Assembly: GCF_018449695.1 (NCBI RefSeq)
Contig: NZ_JAAVUY010000008.1
Coordinates: 62,001 to 126,000 of the forward strand
Origin: Bradyrhizobium sp. dw_411
GTDB taxonomy: Bacteria; Pseudomonadota; Alphaproteobacteria; Rhizobiales; Xanthobacteraceae
Direction of reading: 5' to 3'
Length of the DNA stretch: 64,000 nt
Positions 8,114 to 17,261 of this stretch are shown piece after piece; position 1 is the first letter of the stretch, and each line of letters begins with the position of its first letter. The position numbers and the translations under genes are program-made. Below the pieces are notes generated by a model, which was not told the DNA's origin, searched no databases, and saw nothing but the letters and a program-made list of their open reading frames with translations.

Positions 8114-8740
8114 ATGACGCAAGTTCAGCAACTTAAATTATACGGATCGCCGCTTTCGGGCCATTGCCACCGGGTTGAGCTCCTGCTGCGGATGCTCGAC
8201 ATCCCCTATGAGTTCATCGCGCTGTCGCCGGAACAGCGGGCGTCGGAAGCGTTCCTGAAACTGAATCCGCTGCGGCAAATCCCGGTGCTCGAGGACGACG
8301 ATGTCATTGTCGCCGACAGCGTCGCGATCATGGTGTACCTGATCAGGAAATATGCACCCGGATCGTCGTGGTTTCCGGACGATGCGGTGACCGCCTCGCA
8401 AATCCAGCGCTGGTTATCGATCGCGGCCGGCGAACTAGCCAGCGGACCGAACTCGGCGCGATTGATGGCGGTGTTCGGCCGCCCCGGTCATCCCGACACG
8501 ATCGGTCAGACCTCAAAGCGTCTGCTCGACTTCATGGACGCGCATCTTAAAGGCCGGACCTATCTTGTCGGTGACGGACCGACGATCGCGGATCTCGCTT
8601 GTTACGCCTATGTGGCGCACGCGCCCGAGGGCGGTATCGACCTTGCGCCGTATCCGTCGGTGCGCACGTGGCTAGGAAATGTCGAGGCGCTTCCGCACTT
8701 CAAGCCGATGCCGGCCTCGAAACCCAGAATAGCTGCCTGA
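8114..8740 (+). CDS. Glutathione S-transferase family protein
   Basis: This 208-residue protein has the N-terminal thioredoxin-like domain (LKLYGSPLSGHCHRVELLLRML, residues about 7-28). NPLRQIPVLEDDDVIVADSVAIMVYL follows near residue 55, with the cis-Pro of QIPVL and the glutathione-contact DS pair. The helical C-terminal domain includes TYLVGDGPTIADLACY near residue 150 (the N-capping box, normally S/T-x-x-D). GAGGA precedes the ATG. The next gene, 62 bases downstream, encodes a flavin/iron-sulfur reductase and is probably co-transcribed. The substrate is unknown. Confidence 0.92.
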   Translation: MTQVQQLKLYGSPLSGHCHRVELLLRMLDIPYEFIALSPEQRASEAFLKLNPLRQIPVLEDDDVIVADSVAIMVYLIRKYAPGSSWFPDDAVTASQIQRWLSIAAGELASGPNSARLMAVFGRPGHPDTIGQTSKRLLDFMDAHLKGRTYLVGDGPTIADLACYAYVAHAPEGGIDLAPYPSVRTWLGNVEALPHFKPMPASKPRIAA

Positions 8741-8802
8741 GAGAACTGCATGCATCCGGGCGAACGGCATCCGTCGTTCGCCTGCGATGCGGAGACGACG
8801 TG

Positions 8803-10854
8803 ATGTTACAAGCCAGCAAGTCACCGTGGCATAGCGGCGAACTCACGATCCAGCGCAGTCTTGGCGTCGCGGACCGGATGGATACGCTCGGCCGAAACAA
8901 CCTGCGCAATTTCCTGCTCGACCAGCACCGCGAATTCTATCCGCTGCTGCCGTTTATCGCGCTGGGTACGGTCGATCCCGCCGGCGACGCATGGGCAACG
9001 TTGCGCGCCGGCCGGCCGGGTTTCCTCAGCTCGCCCGATACCAAGACGTTATCGTTTGATCTCGGCCGCGATGTGAACGATCCCGCAGATATCGGCATGA
9101 ACGACGGCGACTCCATCGGCGCGCTGGGCATCGACCTCTCGACGCGGCGACGCAACCGGCTGAACGGCATGGTCCGGCGTAACGGCGCCACGGGATTTTC
9201 GATCGAGGTGGTCCAGAGCTTTGGCAATTGCCCGCGATATATTCACAATCGCAATCCCGAATTCACGCGCGACACCGACGTGCCGGCGAACTCGCCGCCT
9301 CAAATATCGTCGTCGCTGGACGCGCATGCCCGCGCGATGATCGCGCAGGCCGACACTTTTTTCGTCGCCTCCTATGTCGACGCCGAGGACGGCACGCGGC
9401 AGGTCGACGTCTCCCATCGCGGCGGCAGGCCGGGATTTGTGCGGATCGACGAAGACAACACGCTCACGATTCCGGATTTCAACGGCAATCTGTTTTTCAA
9501 CACGCTCGGGAATTTCCTGGTCAATCCCCGGGCGGGACTCGTGTTTGTCGATTTCGCGACCGGCGACGAACTGCAGCTCACCGGCGACGCCAAAGTCATT
9601 CTCGATTCGCCCGAGATCGCGGCGTTTCACGGCGCGGAACGGCTGTGGCAGTTCAAGCCGCGGCGGGTGATTTTCCGCCCGGAAGCGCTGCCGCTGCGCT
9701 GGTCGGAAGGCACGGGTGCCTCGCCGCATTCGCTGATGACGGGCGATTGGAGCGCGGCGCAACAGCGCCTGCAAGCGGAGACATTATCGAAAAATTGGCG
9801 GACCTTTCGCGTCGCCGATATCAAGGACGAGACGCCAGCGATCCGCTCCCTCGAATTCGAGCCGGCCGACGGCGTGGGCATCATGCGTCACCAGGCCGGC
9901 CAGCATATTCCGATCCGTGTGAGGCCCGTGAGCGGCGATGCGCCGCTGATAAGGACGTACACCCTCTCGATGGCGCCCTCGCAAAATAAATACCGCATCA
10001 GCGTCAAGCGGGACGGTGCGGTATCGAATCACCTGCATCAACTGAAGATCGGGGACACCGTCGAGGTGCGCGCCCCCGCCGGCGCCTTCACGATCGACGC
10101 GAAACAAGATCGCCCCGCGGTCCTGCTCGCGGCGGGTGTCGGCATCACGCCCATGCTGGCGATGCTGCGCCACGTTGTGGATGAGAACGCTCGCACACGG
10201 CACATCCGGAAAATCTGGCTGTTTCAATCGGCTCGTCAGTCCAGCGAATTGGCCTTCCGCGAGGAGATCGCTGACATCATCGGCGCATCCAACGGGCATG
10301 CCAGATATCAGAGCGTGCTCAGCGATCCCAACGCGGTCGCTGGCAAAGACGCCGATCACGTCGGACGCATCGACGTCGCGCTTTTGAAACGCGTGCTGCC
10401 GTTCGACGACTATGATTTCTATCTGTGTGGCCCGCCGTCGTTTACGCAAGGCATCTATGACGGCTTGCGCCAATTGGGCACCGCCGACGCGCGCATCCAT
10501 GCCGAAGCCTTCGGACCGAGTTCGCTGCGGCGAAGCACGGACAGAGTGCGCCCGGCTTCCGGCAACATCCCCGCGACGGAGCCGACCCGCGTTATTTTCG
10601 CCGAGTCCGGCAAGGAGACCCGCTGGCACCCCGGCACCGGCACGCTGCTGGAACTGGCGGAAGAGCGCGGACTATCGCCCGCTTACGGATGCCGCAGCGG
10701 CAACTGCGGAAGTTGCGCGGTGAAAATCCTCAAAGGCGCCGTCGCCTATCCGTCTGAGCCGTCGTTTCCCGTGTCCGAAGACGAAGCACTGCTGTGCTGC
10801 GCGGTCCCCGGCCAAACAGCGGGAGAGGACTCCGCGCTGCATCTGGCAGTCTAA
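8803..10854 (+). CDS. Three-domain oxidoreductase: PNPOx-like, FAD/NAD(P) reductase and [2Fe-2S] ferredoxin
   Basis: This 683-residue fusion begins with a pyridoxamine-phosphate-oxidase-like flavin-binding region (about 1-310; FIALGTVDPAGDAWATLRAG, NTLGNFLVNPRAGLVFVDF). A ferredoxin-reductase module follows (about 330-560), with RTYTLSMAP for FAD, AAGVGITPMLAMLRH for NAD(P) and YLCGPPSF at its end. The C-terminal plant-type ferredoxin (about 600-683) has CRSGNCGSC near residue 630 and a last Cys in LLCCAVP near 663. Electrons probably flow from NAD(P)H through FAD to the cluster. ATG 8803 is favoured by GGAG 8 bases upstream; the longer reading from 8599 overlaps the transferase gene and lacks family residues. 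Confidence 0.9.
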   Translation: MLQASKSPWHSGELTIQRSLGVADRMDTLGRNNLRNFLLDQHREFYPLLPFIALGTVDPAGDAWATLRAGRPGFLSSPDTKTLSFDLGRDVNDPADIGMNDGDSIGALGIDLSTRRRNRLNGMVRRNGATGFSIEVVQSFGNCPRYIHNRNPEFTRDTDVPANSPPQISSSLDAHARAMIAQADTFFVASYVDAEDGTRQVDVSHRGGRPGFVRIDEDNTLTIPDFNGNLFFNTLGNFLVNPRAGLVFVDFATGDELQLTGDAKVILDSPEIAAFHGAERLWQFKPRRVIFRPEALPLRWSEGTGASPHSLMTGDWSAAQQRLQAETLSKNWRTFRVADIKDETPAIRSLEFEPADGVGIMRHQAGQHIPIRVRPVSGDAPLIRTYTLSMAPSQNKYRISVKRDGAVSNHLHQLKIGDTVEVRAPAGAFTIDAKQDRPAVLLAAGVGITPMLAMLRHVVDENARTRHIRKIWLFQSARQSSELAFREEIADIIGASNGHARYQSVLSDPNAVAGKDADHVGRIDVALLKRVLPFDDYDFYLCGPPSFTQGIYDGLRQLGTADARIHAEAFGPSSLRRSTDRVRPASGNIPATEPTRVIFAESGKETRWHPGTGTLLELAEERGLSPAYGCRSGNCGSCAVKILKGAVAYPSEPSFPVSEDEALLCCAVPGQTAGEDSALHLAV

Positions 10855-10867
10855 ACCAAGCCGCCGA

Positions 10868-13207
10868 TCAGGTGCGGCTTTTGCCGCTCCCGTTTTTCTC
10901 GGCGGCGCGGCGCAAGGCGTCGGCGAGCGCACCGCCGCCGGAAGCCTCCTGCGGCTTGCGTGGCGCCGACGAGGTCATCGACGCACGGGAGATATCGCGT
11001 GGCGCCCCCTGAGCCCGGGATTCCTTGGGCCCAGTTGCGTCATCGAGACGGAGCGTCAGCGCGATGCGCTTGCGCGCGACCTCGACCTCCAGCACCTTCA
11101 CCTTGACGATGTCGCCTGATTTCACGACCTCGCGCGGATCCTTGATGAAAGTCTTCGACATCGCCGAGATGTGCACCAGCCCGTCCTGATGCACGCCGAT
11201 ATCCACGAAAGCGCCGAACGCCGCGACATTGGTGACCGTGCCTTCGAGGATCATGCCGGGCTTGAGATCCTTCAGCGTCTCGACGCCTTCCATGAACACC
11301 GCGGCCTTGAAGGCCGGACGCGGATCGCGACCGGGCTTTTCCAGCTCGCGCAAGATGTCCGTCACTGTCGGCAGACCGAATGTGTCGTCGACGAACGCCT
11401 GCGGCTTCAACTGGCGTACGATCTCGGCATTGCCGATCAGCGCCTTGATGTCGCTCTTGGTCGCCGCGAGAATCCTTCTCACCACCGGATAGGCTTCCGG
11501 ATGCACGCCGGAAGCATCGAGCGGATCGGCGCCGTCATTGATGCGCAGAAATCCCGCGCATTGCTCAAACGCCTTCGGCCCCAGCCGCGGCACTTCCTTC
11601 AATTCTTTTCGCGACTTGAACGGGCCGTTGGCGTCGCGATGCTGCACGATGCTTTGCGCCAATCCCGTTCCGATGCCCGATACCCGCGCCAATAGCGGCG
11701 CGGAAGCGGTGTTGGCATCGACCCCGACCGCGTTGACGCAGTCTTCGACCACGGCATCGAGCGAACGCGCCAGTTTGGTTTCGCCGAGATCGTGCTGATA
11801 CTGGCCGACGCCGATCGCCTTCGGGTCGATCTTCACCAGTTCGGCCAGCGGATCCTGCAGACGCCGCGCGATCGACACCGCGCCGCGCAGGGTTACGTCA
11901 AGCTCCGGCAATTCTTCCGATGCAAAGGCCGAGGCCGAATAGACCGACGCGCCGGCTTCAGACACGACGATCTTGGACATTTTCAGGTCCGGCAACAGCT
12001 TCACCAGATCCATCGCGAGCTTGTCGGTTTCGCGCGACGCCGTGCCGTTGCCGATCGCGATCAGATCGACGCGATGCTTCACAGCAAGTTTTCCCAGCGT
12101 CGCCAGCGCTTCGTCCCAACGCTTCGCCGGTTCATGCGGATAGATCGTGTCGGTCGCGACCACCCGGCCGGTGGCGTCGATGACAGCCACCTTGACGCCG
12201 GAGCGAAATCCGGGATCGAGCCCCATGGTCACGCGCGCGCCGGCTGGCGCCGCCAGCAGCAGGTCGCGCAAATTCGATGCGAACACCCGCACCGCTTCGG
12301 TTTCGGCCAGGGTCCACAACCGCATGCGCAAATCGATATTGAGATGCACCATGATCTTGGTACGCCAGGCCCAGCGCGCGGTCTCCACCAGCCAGCGATC
12401 GCCAGGACGGCCCTGATCGGAAATCGCAAAGCGATACATGATCTTCAATTCGTAGGAATTGGAAACGTTGGCCACCGCCGGTTGCGCGTCAGGCTGCATT
12501 TGCAGGTCGAGAATTTCTTCCTTCTCGCCGCGGAACATCGCCAGAATCCGATGCGACGGCAGCTTGTGCAGCGGCTCGCTGAACTCGAAATAGTCCTTGA
12601 ACTTTTCGCCTTCGGTTTTCTTGCCCTTGCGTACGGTGGATGCCATCAGTCCGTTCGACCACATCTGCTCGCGCAGCGTGCCGATCAGGTCGGCATCCTC
12701 GGCAAAACGCTCCACCAGGATCGCTCGCGCCCCCTCAAGCGCGGCGGCCACATCAGCCACCTGCTTTTCGGCATCGACGAAACCCGCTGCCACGACCTGC
12801 GGATCGTTTTGCGGCTGCGTCAGCAACATCTCCGACAACGGTTCGAGACCGGCCTCCTTGGCGATCTCCGCCTTGGTGCGGCGCTTCGGCTTGAACGGCA
12901 GATAGATGTCTTCCAGGCGTCCCTTGCTGTCGGCGGCGAGAATAGTTGCCTCCAGCGCGGCATCGAGCTTGCCCTGTTCGCGTACCGAATTGAGAATCGC
13001 GACGCGGCGCTCTTCAAGCTCGCGCAGATAATTCAGGCGCTCCTCCAGCGTGCGCAATTGCGCGTCGTCGAGCGCGCCGGTGACTTCCTTGCGGTATCGT
13101 GCAACGAACGGAACCGTCGCGCCGCCGTCCAGCAGCGCCACTGTCGCCTCGACCTGCTGTTCGCGAACGCCGAGCTCTTCCGCAATCCGTTGATTGATAC
13201 TTGCCAC
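10868..13207 (-). CDS. tex: Tex family transcription accessory / RNA-binding protein
   Basis: This 779-residue protein contains the full Tex architecture. The Tex N-terminal helical region ([26 protein letters not shown]) is followed by a YqgF/RuvX-like domain ([20 protein letters not shown] near residue 330), helix-hairpin-helix motifs ([32 protein letters not shown]) and a C-terminal S1 RNA-binding domain ([40 protein letters not shown]). The GTG start at 13207 has AAGGA 7 bases upstream and gives the usual N-terminus; an alternative GTG at 13249 lacks this. It is a housekeeping gene convergent with the oxidoreductase. Confidence 0.96.
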   Translation of the reverse strand: MASINQRIAEELGVREQQVEATVALLDGGATVPFVARYRKEVTGALDDAQLRTLEERLNYLRELEERRVAILNSVREQGKLDAALEATILAADSKGRLEDIYLPFKPKRRTKAEIAKEAGLEPLSEMLLTQPQNDPQVVAAGFVDAEKQVADVAAALEGARAILVERFAEDADLIGTLREQMWSNGLMASTVRKGKKTEGEKFKDYFEFSEPLHKLPSHRILAMFRGEKEEILDLQMQPDAQPAVANVSNSYELKIMYRFAISDQGRPGDRWLVETARWAWRTKIMVHLNIDLRMRLWTLAETEAVRVFASNLRDLLLAAPAGARVTMGLDPGFRSGVKVAVIDATGRVVATDTIYPHEPAKRWDEALATLGKLAVKHRVDLIAIGNGTASRETDKLAMDLVKLLPDLKMSKIVVSEAGASVYSASAFASEELPELDVTLRGAVSIARRLQDPLAELVKIDPKAIGVGQYQHDLGETKLARSLDAVVEDCVNAVGVDANTASAPLLARVSGIGTGLAQSIVQHRDANGPFKSRKELKEVPRLGPKAFEQCAGFLRINDGADPLDASGVHPEAYPVVRRILAATKSDIKALIGNAEIVRQLKPQAFVDDTFGLPTVTDILRELEKPGRDPRPAFKAAVFMEGVETLKDLKPGMILEGTVTNVAAFGAFVDIGVHQDGLVHISAMSKTFIKDPREVVKSGDIVKVKVLEVEVARKRIALTLRLDDATGPKESRAQGAPRDISRASMTSSAPRKPQEASGGGALADALRRAAEKNGSGKSRT

Positions 13208-13435
13208 GCCAAATCCTTCCGAAACCGTCGCGGCGAGTGGGAGGCTCACCGCAGGGACGCCGCTTATGGAACATCCCGCCTTGATTCATCAACCCATCGT
13301 ATCAAACAAATTGTCCTGTGGATGGGTTGCAATTGTGCACGAAGCGATCCAGCCGGCCGTTCACGCGATTGCGCGAAGATAAAGGTGGATCGATGGCACA
13401 TTAATGTGTAGACGGACGCTCCTCTTGGAGCATTC

Positions 13436-14692
13436 ATGTCAATCTGTGGCCTTGATTTCGGAACGTCGAACACGACGCTCGGCACCATCGAAGGCCATGC
13501 GCCGGTTTTGGCCACGCTGGAAACCGGCGAAACCACGATTCCGAGTGCCATTTTCTACGAAGTGGATGGCGCCGTCCTGATCGGCCGCAGGGCGATTGAG
13601 GCCTATGTCGAGGGCGCGCCCGGCCGCCTGATGCGCAGCCTCAAATCGGTGCTCGGCACCTCGCTGATTGAGGAGACCACCCGGCTCGGGCGCGAACGCA
13701 CCAGTTTTCGCGACGTGATTGCCTATTATCTCGGCGCGGTGAAGCGGCGCGCCGAGCAGGCCACCGGCCGCGAACTGCGCGATGTCGTGCATGGCCGCCC
13801 GGTGCATTTCGTCGACAACGCGCCGGATGCCGACCGCAAGGCGGAACAAACCTTGCAGCAGATCGCGCGCGAGATCGGCTTCGATGACGTGACTTTCCAG
13901 TTCGAGCCGATCGCGGCGGCGCTGGATTATGAGCGGCAGATATCGAGCGAAGAAGTTGCCTTGATCGCCGACATCGGCGGCGGCACCTCGGATTTTTCGA
14001 TCGTGCGTCTCGGGCCGCAGCGCCACAACAAGGCAGATCGCGCGGCGGACATCCTGGCCAATGACGGCGTGCGCATCGGCGGAACTGACTTTGACCGCCA
14101 GCTCAGCCTCGGCGTCGTGATGCCGCTGTTTGGATTTGGCAGCGCGATGAAGCGCGAAGGGCTCGATGTGCCCTCGAGCTATTTCCACGATCTCGCGACC
14201 TGGTCGAACATCAACCGAATGTATGAGCCGCGCGTAATCGCCGACATCCGCCAGGTCCGGCATCAGGCCAGCGAGCCTGATCTGCTGGACCGGCTGGTGC
14301 GCATCGTCGACGAACAGCGCGGCCATACGCTGGCGATGGAAGTTGAGGACGCCAAGATTGCGCTCGCCGACAAGCGCCACGCGGAAATCCCGCTGGAATG
14401 GGTCGCGCCGGGTCTGCACGCCGCGATCGCCCGCCCCGATCTCGTCAGCCACACCACACAATTGGCCGAGCGCATCGCGGCCCGCATTAAAATCTGCCTC
14501 GCGCAGGCGCAATTGTCCGCCGATGACATCGACGCGGTGTTCCTGACCGGCGGCTCGGTGCGGCTCGCCCATGTCCGCAAGGCGATCACCAAGGCGGTGC
14601 CGTCAGCGCGCATCGTCGACGGCGACACATTTGGCGCGGTCGGCAAGGGCCTTACCCTTGAGGCGCTGCGGCGTTATGGGCCGAGGGACTGA
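13436..14692 (+). CDS. Hsp70 family protein, YegD-like
   Basis: This 418-residue actin-like ATPase resembles the nucleotide-binding domain of DnaK without the peptide-binding half. Phosphate-binding motifs are CGLDFGTSNTTLGT at residues 3-16, VALIADIGGGTSDFSIVRLG near residue 180, and the adenosine loop DAVFLTGGSVRLAHVRKAI near residue 365. The length and the FEPIAAALDYE segment fit the YegD group of putative chaperones. GGAG lies just upstream of ATG 13436. It is convergent with the binding-protein gene downstream and apparently monocistronic. Confidence 0.92.
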   Translation: MSICGLDFGTSNTTLGTIEGHAPVLATLETGETTIPSAIFYEVDGAVLIGRRAIEAYVEGAPGRLMRSLKSVLGTSLIEETTRLGRERTSFRDVIAYYLGAVKRRAEQATGRELRDVVHGRPVHFVDNAPDADRKAEQTLQQIAREIGFDDVTFQFEPIAAALDYERQISSEEVALIADIGGGTSDFSIVRLGPQRHNKADRAADILANDGVRIGGTDFDRQLSLGVVMPLFGFGSAMKREGLDVPSSYFHDLATWSNINRMYEPRVIADIRQVRHQASEPDLLDRLVRIVDEQRGHTLAMEVEDAKIALADKRHAEIPLEWVAPGLHAAIARPDLVSHTTQLAERIAARIKICLAQAQLSADDIDAVFLTGGSVRLAHVRKAITKAVPSARIVDGDTFGAVGKGLTLEALRRYGPRD

Positions 14693-14760
14693 GCGCGGTC
14701 CTAACGCCGCGGCCCGAATGAATGAAGCCGGAATAGCCCAGTACTCGCAATGCGAACTCG

Positions 14761-15996
14761 TCAGCCCTTCTTGACCAGTGGGCAAGAGCTGTCCTTCAGA
14801 GGACGAAACGCCTCTTCGCCGGGGATCACGGCACGCAGCTTGTAGTAATCCCATTCGCCCTTCGATTCGGAGGGCTTCTTGACTTCGTACACGTACATGT
14901 CGTGCACCATGCGGCCGTCTTCCCGGATGCGACCATTCTTCGCGAAGAAATCGTTGATCGGCAGTTCGCGCATCTTGGCCATTACCGCCTTTGCGTCATC
15001 CGTGCCCGCGGCTTCGATCGCTTTCAGATAATGCATTGTCGACGAATAATCTCCCGCGTCGCCCATATGCGGCGGGCGCTTCATCCGCTCGAAGAAGCGC
15101 TTTGAGAACGCCCGCGTTTCATCGTCGCGATCCCAGTAGAAGGCGTTGGTGAGGACCAGGCCCTGCGCGGCGTCCAGGCCAAGACTCTTGATGTCGGTGA
15201 TCCAGACCAGAAGACCCGCCAGTGTTTGCCCGCTTTTCTGGATGCCGAACTCCTGCGCCGCCTTGACGGCGTTGACGAACACTGTACCGGAGCCGGCCAG
15301 TCCGACGACCTTGGCCTTGGAGGCCTGCGCCTGCAGCAGGAAGGACGATTGATCCGAGGTTTCGACCGGGTAGCGCGAAGAACCCAACACCTCGCCGCCG
15401 AGCGATTTGATAACAGCCGACGTATCGGCTTCGAGTGCATGGCCGAACGCATAATCCGCCGTGAGGAAATACCAGCTCGTCCCGCCAGACTTCATCATCG
15501 CGGTGCCGGTGCCTTTCGCCAGCGAGTAAGTGTCGTAGGCGTAGTGAACGCTGTTCGGCGTACACGCGTCGCCGGTCAACCGGGAAGCCCCCGATCCGTT
15601 GATGATCGCGATCCGGTCTTTTTCCTTGGCCAACTGGGTGACGCTCAGGGCGATCGACGAATTGATCAGGTTCGCAATCATGTCGACGTTTTCGACATCG
15701 AACCATTTGCGCGCGATGCCGGATGCGATATCGGGCTTGTTCTGATGATCGGCGACGACGAGTTCGATCGGCTTGCCGAGGACTTTTCCGCCAAAATCCT
15801 CGATCGCCATGCGGACCGCGGTGACCGAACCTTCGCCGGATTCATGGGAGAACTGACCGGACATATCGGTCAAAACCCCGATCTTGACCACGCCGGCGGA
15901 TATGCCATCGGCCAAAGCAGCTCCCGGGACATCTATCGATGCGACTGCCGCCAGGGCAGCAAGCGAAATAGCGAACGCGGTTCGACTGATGGTCAT
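14761..15996 (-). CDS. Liv-type ABC transporter substrate-binding protein, no linked permease
   Basis: This 411-residue periplasmic binding protein has a signal peptide (SRTAFAISLAALAAVASI, cleavage near ALADG). VVKIGVLTDMSGQFSHESG opens the peripla_BP_6 fold, and VELVVADHQNKPDIA and YFLTADYAFGHALE are typical of the ABC-type aromatic/amide-binding branch. ATG 15996 with GGAGG 9 bases upstream is preferred to 16023. No permease or ATPase gene adjoins it; it may feed one of the other Liv systems or one elsewhere. It is divergent from the HxlR-type regulator and carries a 21-base element at 16054-16074 also found before the hydratase operon. Confidence 0.92.
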   Translation of the reverse strand: MTISRTAFAISLAALAAVASIDVPGAALADGISAGVVKIGVLTDMSGQFSHESGEGSVTAVRMAIEDFGGKVLGKPIELVVADHQNKPDIASGIARKWFDVENVDMIANLINSSIALSVTQLAKEKDRIAIINGSGASRLTGDACTPNSVHYAYDTYSLAKGTGTAMMKSGGTSWYFLTADYAFGHALEADTSAVIKSLGGEVLGSSRYPVETSDQSSFLLQAQASKAKVVGLAGSGTVFVNAVKAAQEFGIQKSGQTLAGLLVWITDIKSLGLDAAQGLVLTNAFYWDRDDETRAFSKRFFERMKRPPHMGDAGDYSSTMHYLKAIEAAGTDDAKAVMAKMRELPINDFFAKNGRIREDGRMVHDMYVYEVKKPSESKGEWDYYKLRAVIPGEEAFRPLKDSSCPLVKKG

Positions 15997-16053
15997 GATG
16001 GCGTACCTCCTCACCCTGGGCACTTCGAAGGGCGGATTTTCCGATCCTTATTA

Positions 16054-16074
16054 TTACATGCATAACTAGACTGA
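16054..16074. promoter_or_regulatory. Shared regulatory element, copy 1
   Basis: The 21 bases from 16054 (TTACATGCATAACTAGACTG plus A) match those at 24981-25001 at 18 of 21 positions. This copy lies 58 bases upstream of the substrate-binding protein start, the other 71 bases upstream of the hydratase operon. It also sits in the divergent gap to the tandem-HxlR regulator, the best candidate to bind it. It could alternatively be a shared promoter core. Confidence 0.55.
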
Positions 16075-16205
16075 ATTTTTTTTATATGTCAATCCGGCTC
16101 GTGTAGAATGGTCGCGTTGGGCTTTTATGCCGCGGGGAGCAACTGCATGACCACGACATCGCGCTTTGGCGTAACCCGCGATCCCATGAATCGGATGCAT
16201 GCCTG

Positions 16206-17246
16206 ATGGCGCGTTCGGCGACAGCCAAACTGGCGACGCAAATGACGGCGCCCGCCGCTCAGGCGCGAACCAAGCGGGCAAGTCCGGTCCGGTCCGAGCG
16301 CAACTGCTCGGTCGCGCGCACGCTCGACATCGTATCCGATGCCTGGGCATTTCTCATCATTCGCGAAGCCTTCTTCGGGACCCGAACCTTCGAAACATTC
16401 CGTGCCGCCCTCGACATTCCACGCGCCACGCTGACCGACCGGCTGCGGAAGCTGACGCGTCTGCAGATTTTTCGCCAGGTCGCGGCCGAGACCGGACAAC
16501 GCAAGGAATACCGGCTCACCAGAATGGGCTTTGATCTCTACCCGAGTTTCATCGCGCTGATGCAATTCGGTGATCGCTGGCTTTATGACGGCAAACAGCC
16601 GCCGCTTGTGCTGGTCCACGGCACTTGCGGCTGCGAAAGCCATCCCATCGTCGCCTGCTCGGAATGTGCAGCCGAAATCGACGTCCACGCGGTGCAATAT
16701 CGCGACGGCCCCGGCGCCGGCCGCAAACCTGCGCAGGCCGGCCGAAATACACGGCGCGCATCCGACGGCAGCCGCTTCATGCAGGGACGGCCGAGTTCTG
16801 TCTCGCGGGCGCTCCAGATCATCGGCGACAAATGGAGTTTCATGGTCGTTCGCGAGGGATTCTTCGGCAATCGCCGCTACGACCGCATCCAGTCGGAACT
16901 GGGCATCGCGCCGAACATCCTGACCGACCGGTTGTCGCGTCTCGTCGCCCAGGGCGTCTTGATCCGGCGTCTTTATCAGGAGGCGCCGGAACGTTATGAG
17001 TACCTGCTGACGAGCATGGGCCGGGCGCTCTACGGGCCGTTTATCACGATGCTGGCCTGGGGCGATCGCTGGCTCGCAAAGGGCAAACCGCCGCTGCTGC
17101 TGCGCCACACCACCTGCGGACATGACTTTCAGGCCGCGGTGATCTGCAACGAATGCCACAAACCCATCATCGCCGCGGATATGCGCTACAAGCTCAGTTA
17201 CGATCCCAGGGAATTCGGAGCGCTAGGCCCGAGATCGATCGCGTGA
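16206..17246 (+). CDS. Tandem-HxlR-domain winged-helix transcriptional regulator
   Basis: This 346-residue protein is an internal duplication of an HxlR/MarR-like winged-helix domain. Repeat 1 (about 38-135) contains SVARTLDIVSDAWAFLIIREAFFGTRTF and RATLTDRLRKLTRLQIF. Repeat 2 (about 198-300) contains SVSRALQIIGDKWSFMVVREGFFGNRRY and PNILTDRLSRLVAQGVL. Each repeat is followed by a short Cys-rich tail (HGTCGC...CSEC; HTTCGH...CNEC) resembling a zinc ribbon. Normal HxlR proteins are about 110 residues and dimerise, so this one may supply both half-site readers in one chain. No strong ribosome-binding site is visible before the ATG. It is probably the regulator of the flanking binding protein and the molybdenum-hydroxylase operon. 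Confidence 0.9.
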   Translation: MARSATAKLATQMTAPAAQARTKRASPVRSERNCSVARTLDIVSDAWAFLIIREAFFGTRTFETFRAALDIPRATLTDRLRKLTRLQIFRQVAAETGQRKEYRLTRMGFDLYPSFIALMQFGDRWLYDGKQPPLVLVHGTCGCESHPIVACSECAAEIDVHAVQYRDGPGAGRKPAQAGRNTRRASDGSRFMQGRPSSVSRALQIIGDKWSFMVVREGFFGNRRYDRIQSELGIAPNILTDRLSRLVAQGVLIRRLYQEAPERYEYLLTSMGRALYGPFITMLAWGDRWLAKGKPPLLLRHTTCGHDFQAAVICNECHKPIIAADMRYKLSYDPREFGALGPRSIA

Positions 17247-17261
17247 CCGGCAATTGATGGG

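Noticed and set aside
8599..8802. Longer N-terminus for the three-domain oxidoreductase
   Set aside because: It overlaps the glutathione transferase gene and lacks domain features; ATG 8803 has a good ribosome-binding site.
11792..13411. A 539-codon open reading frame antisense to tex
   Set aside because: It is a GC-rich shadow of the tex gene: Arg/His/Gln-rich with no family features, while the minus strand encodes a complete Tex protein.
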